Below are positions 5,075-5,813 of a stretch of 5,813 nucleotides of DNA, one piece after another; the stretch's first letter is position 1; every line of letters begins with the position of its first letter. The position numbers and the translations under genes were made by a program. The stretch comes from Pseudomonadota bacterium (GTDB lineage Bacteria; Pseudomonadota; Gammaproteobacteria; Burkholderiales; Sulfuricellaceae), in contig JAJXTJ010000095.1 of NCBI GenBank assembly GCA_021783895.1, positions 1-5,813 on the forward strand, written 5' to 3'. The notes beneath the pieces were generated by a model that did not search any database, was not told the DNA's origin, and was given only the letters and a program-made list of their open reading frames with translations.

Positions 5075-5172
5075 AAGACAAGAGAAAAAGTTGTAACTCC
5101 TCTTTCACCTCGAACGAGGCCTGGTCAGAACGACAGCTCTTTGCTTTCTCTGTGCCTCTGTGCCTCTGTGGT
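5054..5172. repeat. ACCACAGAG inverted-repeat element between ubiJ and ubiB
   Basis: The left arm, 5054-5070, reads ACCACAGAGACACAGAG. The right arm, 5156-5172, is its reverse complement with one mismatch. The right side holds an extra period (CTCTGTGC repeated), starting near 5148, so the arms are short tandem repeats as well. A smaller palindrome CCTCG-AA-CGAGG lies at 5108-5119 in the middle. The unit is about 119 bp, fills the gap, and overlaps the last codons and stop of ubiJ. No protein is encoded. It resembles the 40-166 element in design (short inverted arms around about 90 bp) but not in sequence. Confidence 0.75.
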
Positions 5173-5206
5173 AAATGAATCGTTTTTTTAAACCAAATAA
5201 CCAACG

Positions 5207-5813
5207 ATGAAACTCCTGCGCCTCGCCAAAATTGTCTATGTCGCCTTGCGCTTCGGCCTGGAAGAATTCGTTCTCGGCCATGAGCGCTTCCGCTGGCTGC
5301 GGCCGCTGGTCGTGGTCGCGCTGTTCTGGCGCCCGCTCAACGAACCGCGCGCGGTCAGGCTGCGCCAGGCGCTCGAAGCACTCGGACCGATCTTCGTCAA
5401 GTTCGGCCAGGTGCTCTCTACCCGGCGCGACATGATCCCTGCCGACATCGCCGACGAGCTCGCCAGGCTGCAGGACCAGGTGCCGCCGTTCGCGCCCGAA
5501 ATCGCCCTGGCGGCGATAGAAAAAGCTTACGGCAAGCCCGCCAGCGCGGTGTTCGCCGAATTCGACCCGGTGCCGGTGGCTTCCGCCTCCGTTGCCCAGG
5601 TCCACTTCGCCCGGCTTCATGATGGCCGCGAGGTGGCAGTAAAAATCCTACGCCCCGCCATCGCCCACGTCATCGCCCACGATGTCACGCTCCTCTATGC
5701 CGGTGCCGGCATGGTCGAATCCCTATGGGAGGACGGCAAGCGCCTGCGCCCGCGCGAGGTGGTGGCGGAATTCGAGAAGCACCTGGAAGACGAGCTCGAC
5801 CTGATGCGCGAGG
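5207..5813 (+). CDS. ubiB: Ubiquinone biosynthesis protein UbiB (5' part, cut by window end)
   Basis: UbiB is an atypical protein-kinase-like ATPase of the ABC1/COQ8/ADCK family needed for ubiquinone synthesis, attached to the inner membrane. Only the first 202 codons of an expected 500 or more are in the window and the frame is open at the edge. The family-specific KxGQ motif is present as [13 protein letters not shown] (Lys65, Gln68). The alanine-rich nucleotide loop that replaces the glycine-rich loop of ordinary kinases is ASASVAQVH (125-133). The strand with the likely ATP-contacting lysine is [10 protein letters not shown] (Lys146). [14 protein letters not shown] at the edge also fits the family. 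The ATG at 5207 gives the usual N-terminus ([19 protein letters not shown]) but lacks a clear Shine-Dalgarno site. The gene starts 132 bp after ubiJ, across a repeat element, which is loose for the same operon. Confidence 0.95.
   Translation, partial: MKLLRLAKIVYVALRFGLEEFVLGHERFRWLRPLVVVALFWRPLNEPRAVRLRQALEALGPIFVKFGQVLSTRRDMIPADIADELARLQDQVPPFAPEIALAAIEKAYGKPASAVFAEFDPVPVASASVAQVHFARLHDGREVAVKILRPAIAHVIAHDVTLLYAGAGMVESLWEDGKRLRPREVVAEFEKHLEDELDLMRE

Noticed and set aside
5156..5189. Right arm plus seven-T run (5183-5189) as an intrinsic terminator after ubiJ
   Set aside because: The T-run is separated from the arm by about ten bases and the two arms lie 85 bp apart, so the usual compact stem followed by T is absent.

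Overview
The window looks like core chromosome of a betaproteobacterium. The order ubiE, Tim44-like gene, ubiJ, ubiB and the PhoB/PhoR pair fit that class, perhaps a Nitrosomonadales-like lineage. That placement is inferred from gene content and family resemblance; no search was run. Coding parts are GC-rich with clean frames. The gaps are more AT-rich and full of repeats.

Layout. The left half is transcribed leftward and holds the phosphate-starvation two-component system. The response regulator phoB (2406 to 1711) is followed, after an unusually wide 199-bp gap, by the sensor kinase phoR (1511 to 213). The right half is transcribed rightward and holds ubiquinone genes. ubiE (2576-3310) is a C-methyltransferase. 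Next comes a membrane-anchored Tim44-like protein (3522-4328). ubiJ (4448-5074) is an SCP2-type lipid-binding accessory factor. ubiB (from 5207, cut by the window end) is an atypical kinase/ATPase. phoB and ubiE diverge from a 169-bp shared upstream region. UbiE, UbiJ and UbiB act in aerobic ubiquinone biosynthesis. The Tim44-like protein sits among them and may share a membrane or lipid-related role, but this is unproven.

What stands out is the gaps, not the genes. Every intergenic space carries at least one repeat, and there are four sequence families. (1) A pair of perfect 18-bp inverted arms, CCACGAAAAACACGAAAG, lies downstream of phoR. (2) CTGAnnG heptads form a 130-bp tandem array just before the Tim44-like gene; related short units, mostly in the opposite orientation, lie at 1-31, 1568-1595 and 3315-3362. 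(3) Three copies of a roughly 65-bp hairpin element with a shared GTTTTGAT tail occur, and two of them bracket phoB in inverted orientation. (4) Inverted ACCACAGAGACACAGAG arms lie between ubiJ and ubiB. Some repeats reach into genes: the stop codons of phoR and ubiJ, and the likely TTG start of ubiJ, lie in repeat sequence. I see no mobile-element protein, CRISPR, tRNA or rRNA, and no clear new enzymatic system. The repeat-filled gaps and their effect on gene ends are the best leads.
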